Shown piece after piece: positions 5,344-5,378 of a stretch of DNA of 5,378 nucleotides; positions within the stretch are counted from its first letter, which is position 1; every line of letters starts with the position of its first letter. This DNA is from Candidatus Nanopelagicales bacterium. GTDB lineage: Bacteria > Actinomycetota > Actinomycetes > S36-B12. The notes under the pieces were generated by a model. That model did not search any database, was not told where the DNA came from, and worked only from the letters and a program-made list of their open reading frames with translations. The stretch lies in NCBI GenBank assembly GCA_938091275.1, contig CALKMY010000203.1:1-5378 (forward strand), given 5' to 3'. A program made the translations under genes and the position numbers.

Positions 5344-5378
5344 GGTGCTGAGGGAGGGTGGCCTTCCCCTCCGATGAG

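Noticed and set aside
5353..5372. Inverted repeat GGAGGG / CCCTCC with an 8-nt loop upstream of crp
   Set aside because: It is 6 bp in GC-rich DNA at the window edge, not a Crp-type TGTGA-N6-TCACA site, and the promoter context is cut off; chance is the simplest explanation.
1..5378. Mobile element, CRISPR array, tRNA or rRNA
   Set aside because: No terminal repeats, regularly spaced repeats, transposase, integrase or cloverleaf sequence is visible; coding is nearly continuous with even base composition.

Overview
The window is a compact stretch of about 60% GC DNA from a high-GC Actinomycetota chromosome. A WhiB-family protein (restricted to actinobacteria and their phages) sits beside a WblA/WhiB4-type, BagA/BagB-type and actinobacterial Crp set of neighbours, and half of the starts are GTG, so the phylum is well supported. 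From memory, the WhiB N-terminus and length resemble Streptomyces WblA more than mycobacterial WhiB4. I cannot name a genus.

Layout from left to right: (1) a WhiB/WblA iron-sulfur regulator on +, starting five bases inside the window; (2) two ArsA/Get3-like ATPases on -, reading towards it as a translationally coupled pair with a 4-base overlap; (3) a 59-bp divergent intergenic region; (4) a tight four-gene + operon: a 52-residue DUF4177-like protein, a RidA-family protein, a NUDIX hydrolase and an LACTB2-type metallo-beta-lactamase-fold hydrolase, with gaps of 4, 2 and 1 nt; (5) a Crp/Fnr-family cAMP receptor protein on -, whose stop codon shares the palindrome CTAG with the stop of the hydrolase. 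There are eight genes, and no mobile element, RNA gene, CRISPR array or sign of recent transfer.

The order matches, as I recall it, the Mycobacterium tuberculosis block Rv3676 (crp) - Rv3677c - Rv3678c - Rv3678A - Rv3679/Rv3680 - whiB4, and a similar Streptomyces block (crp to wblA). It is therefore a conserved chromosomal neighbourhood rather than an accessory island. Two global regulators, one sensing cAMP and one redox/oxygen, flank a heterodimeric targeting-type ATPase and a set of metabolite-damage or RNA/nucleotide clean-up enzymes. A shared pathway has not been shown by the sequence.

The most interesting signals are: the two ATPases have lost complementary halves of the deviant Walker active site, which predicts a heterodimer with a single complete composite site; both divergent transcripts appear to be leaderless from TAnnnT -10 boxes on opposite strands of the 59-bp gap; and the hydrolase and crp genes end on the same CTAG, leaving no room for a terminator.
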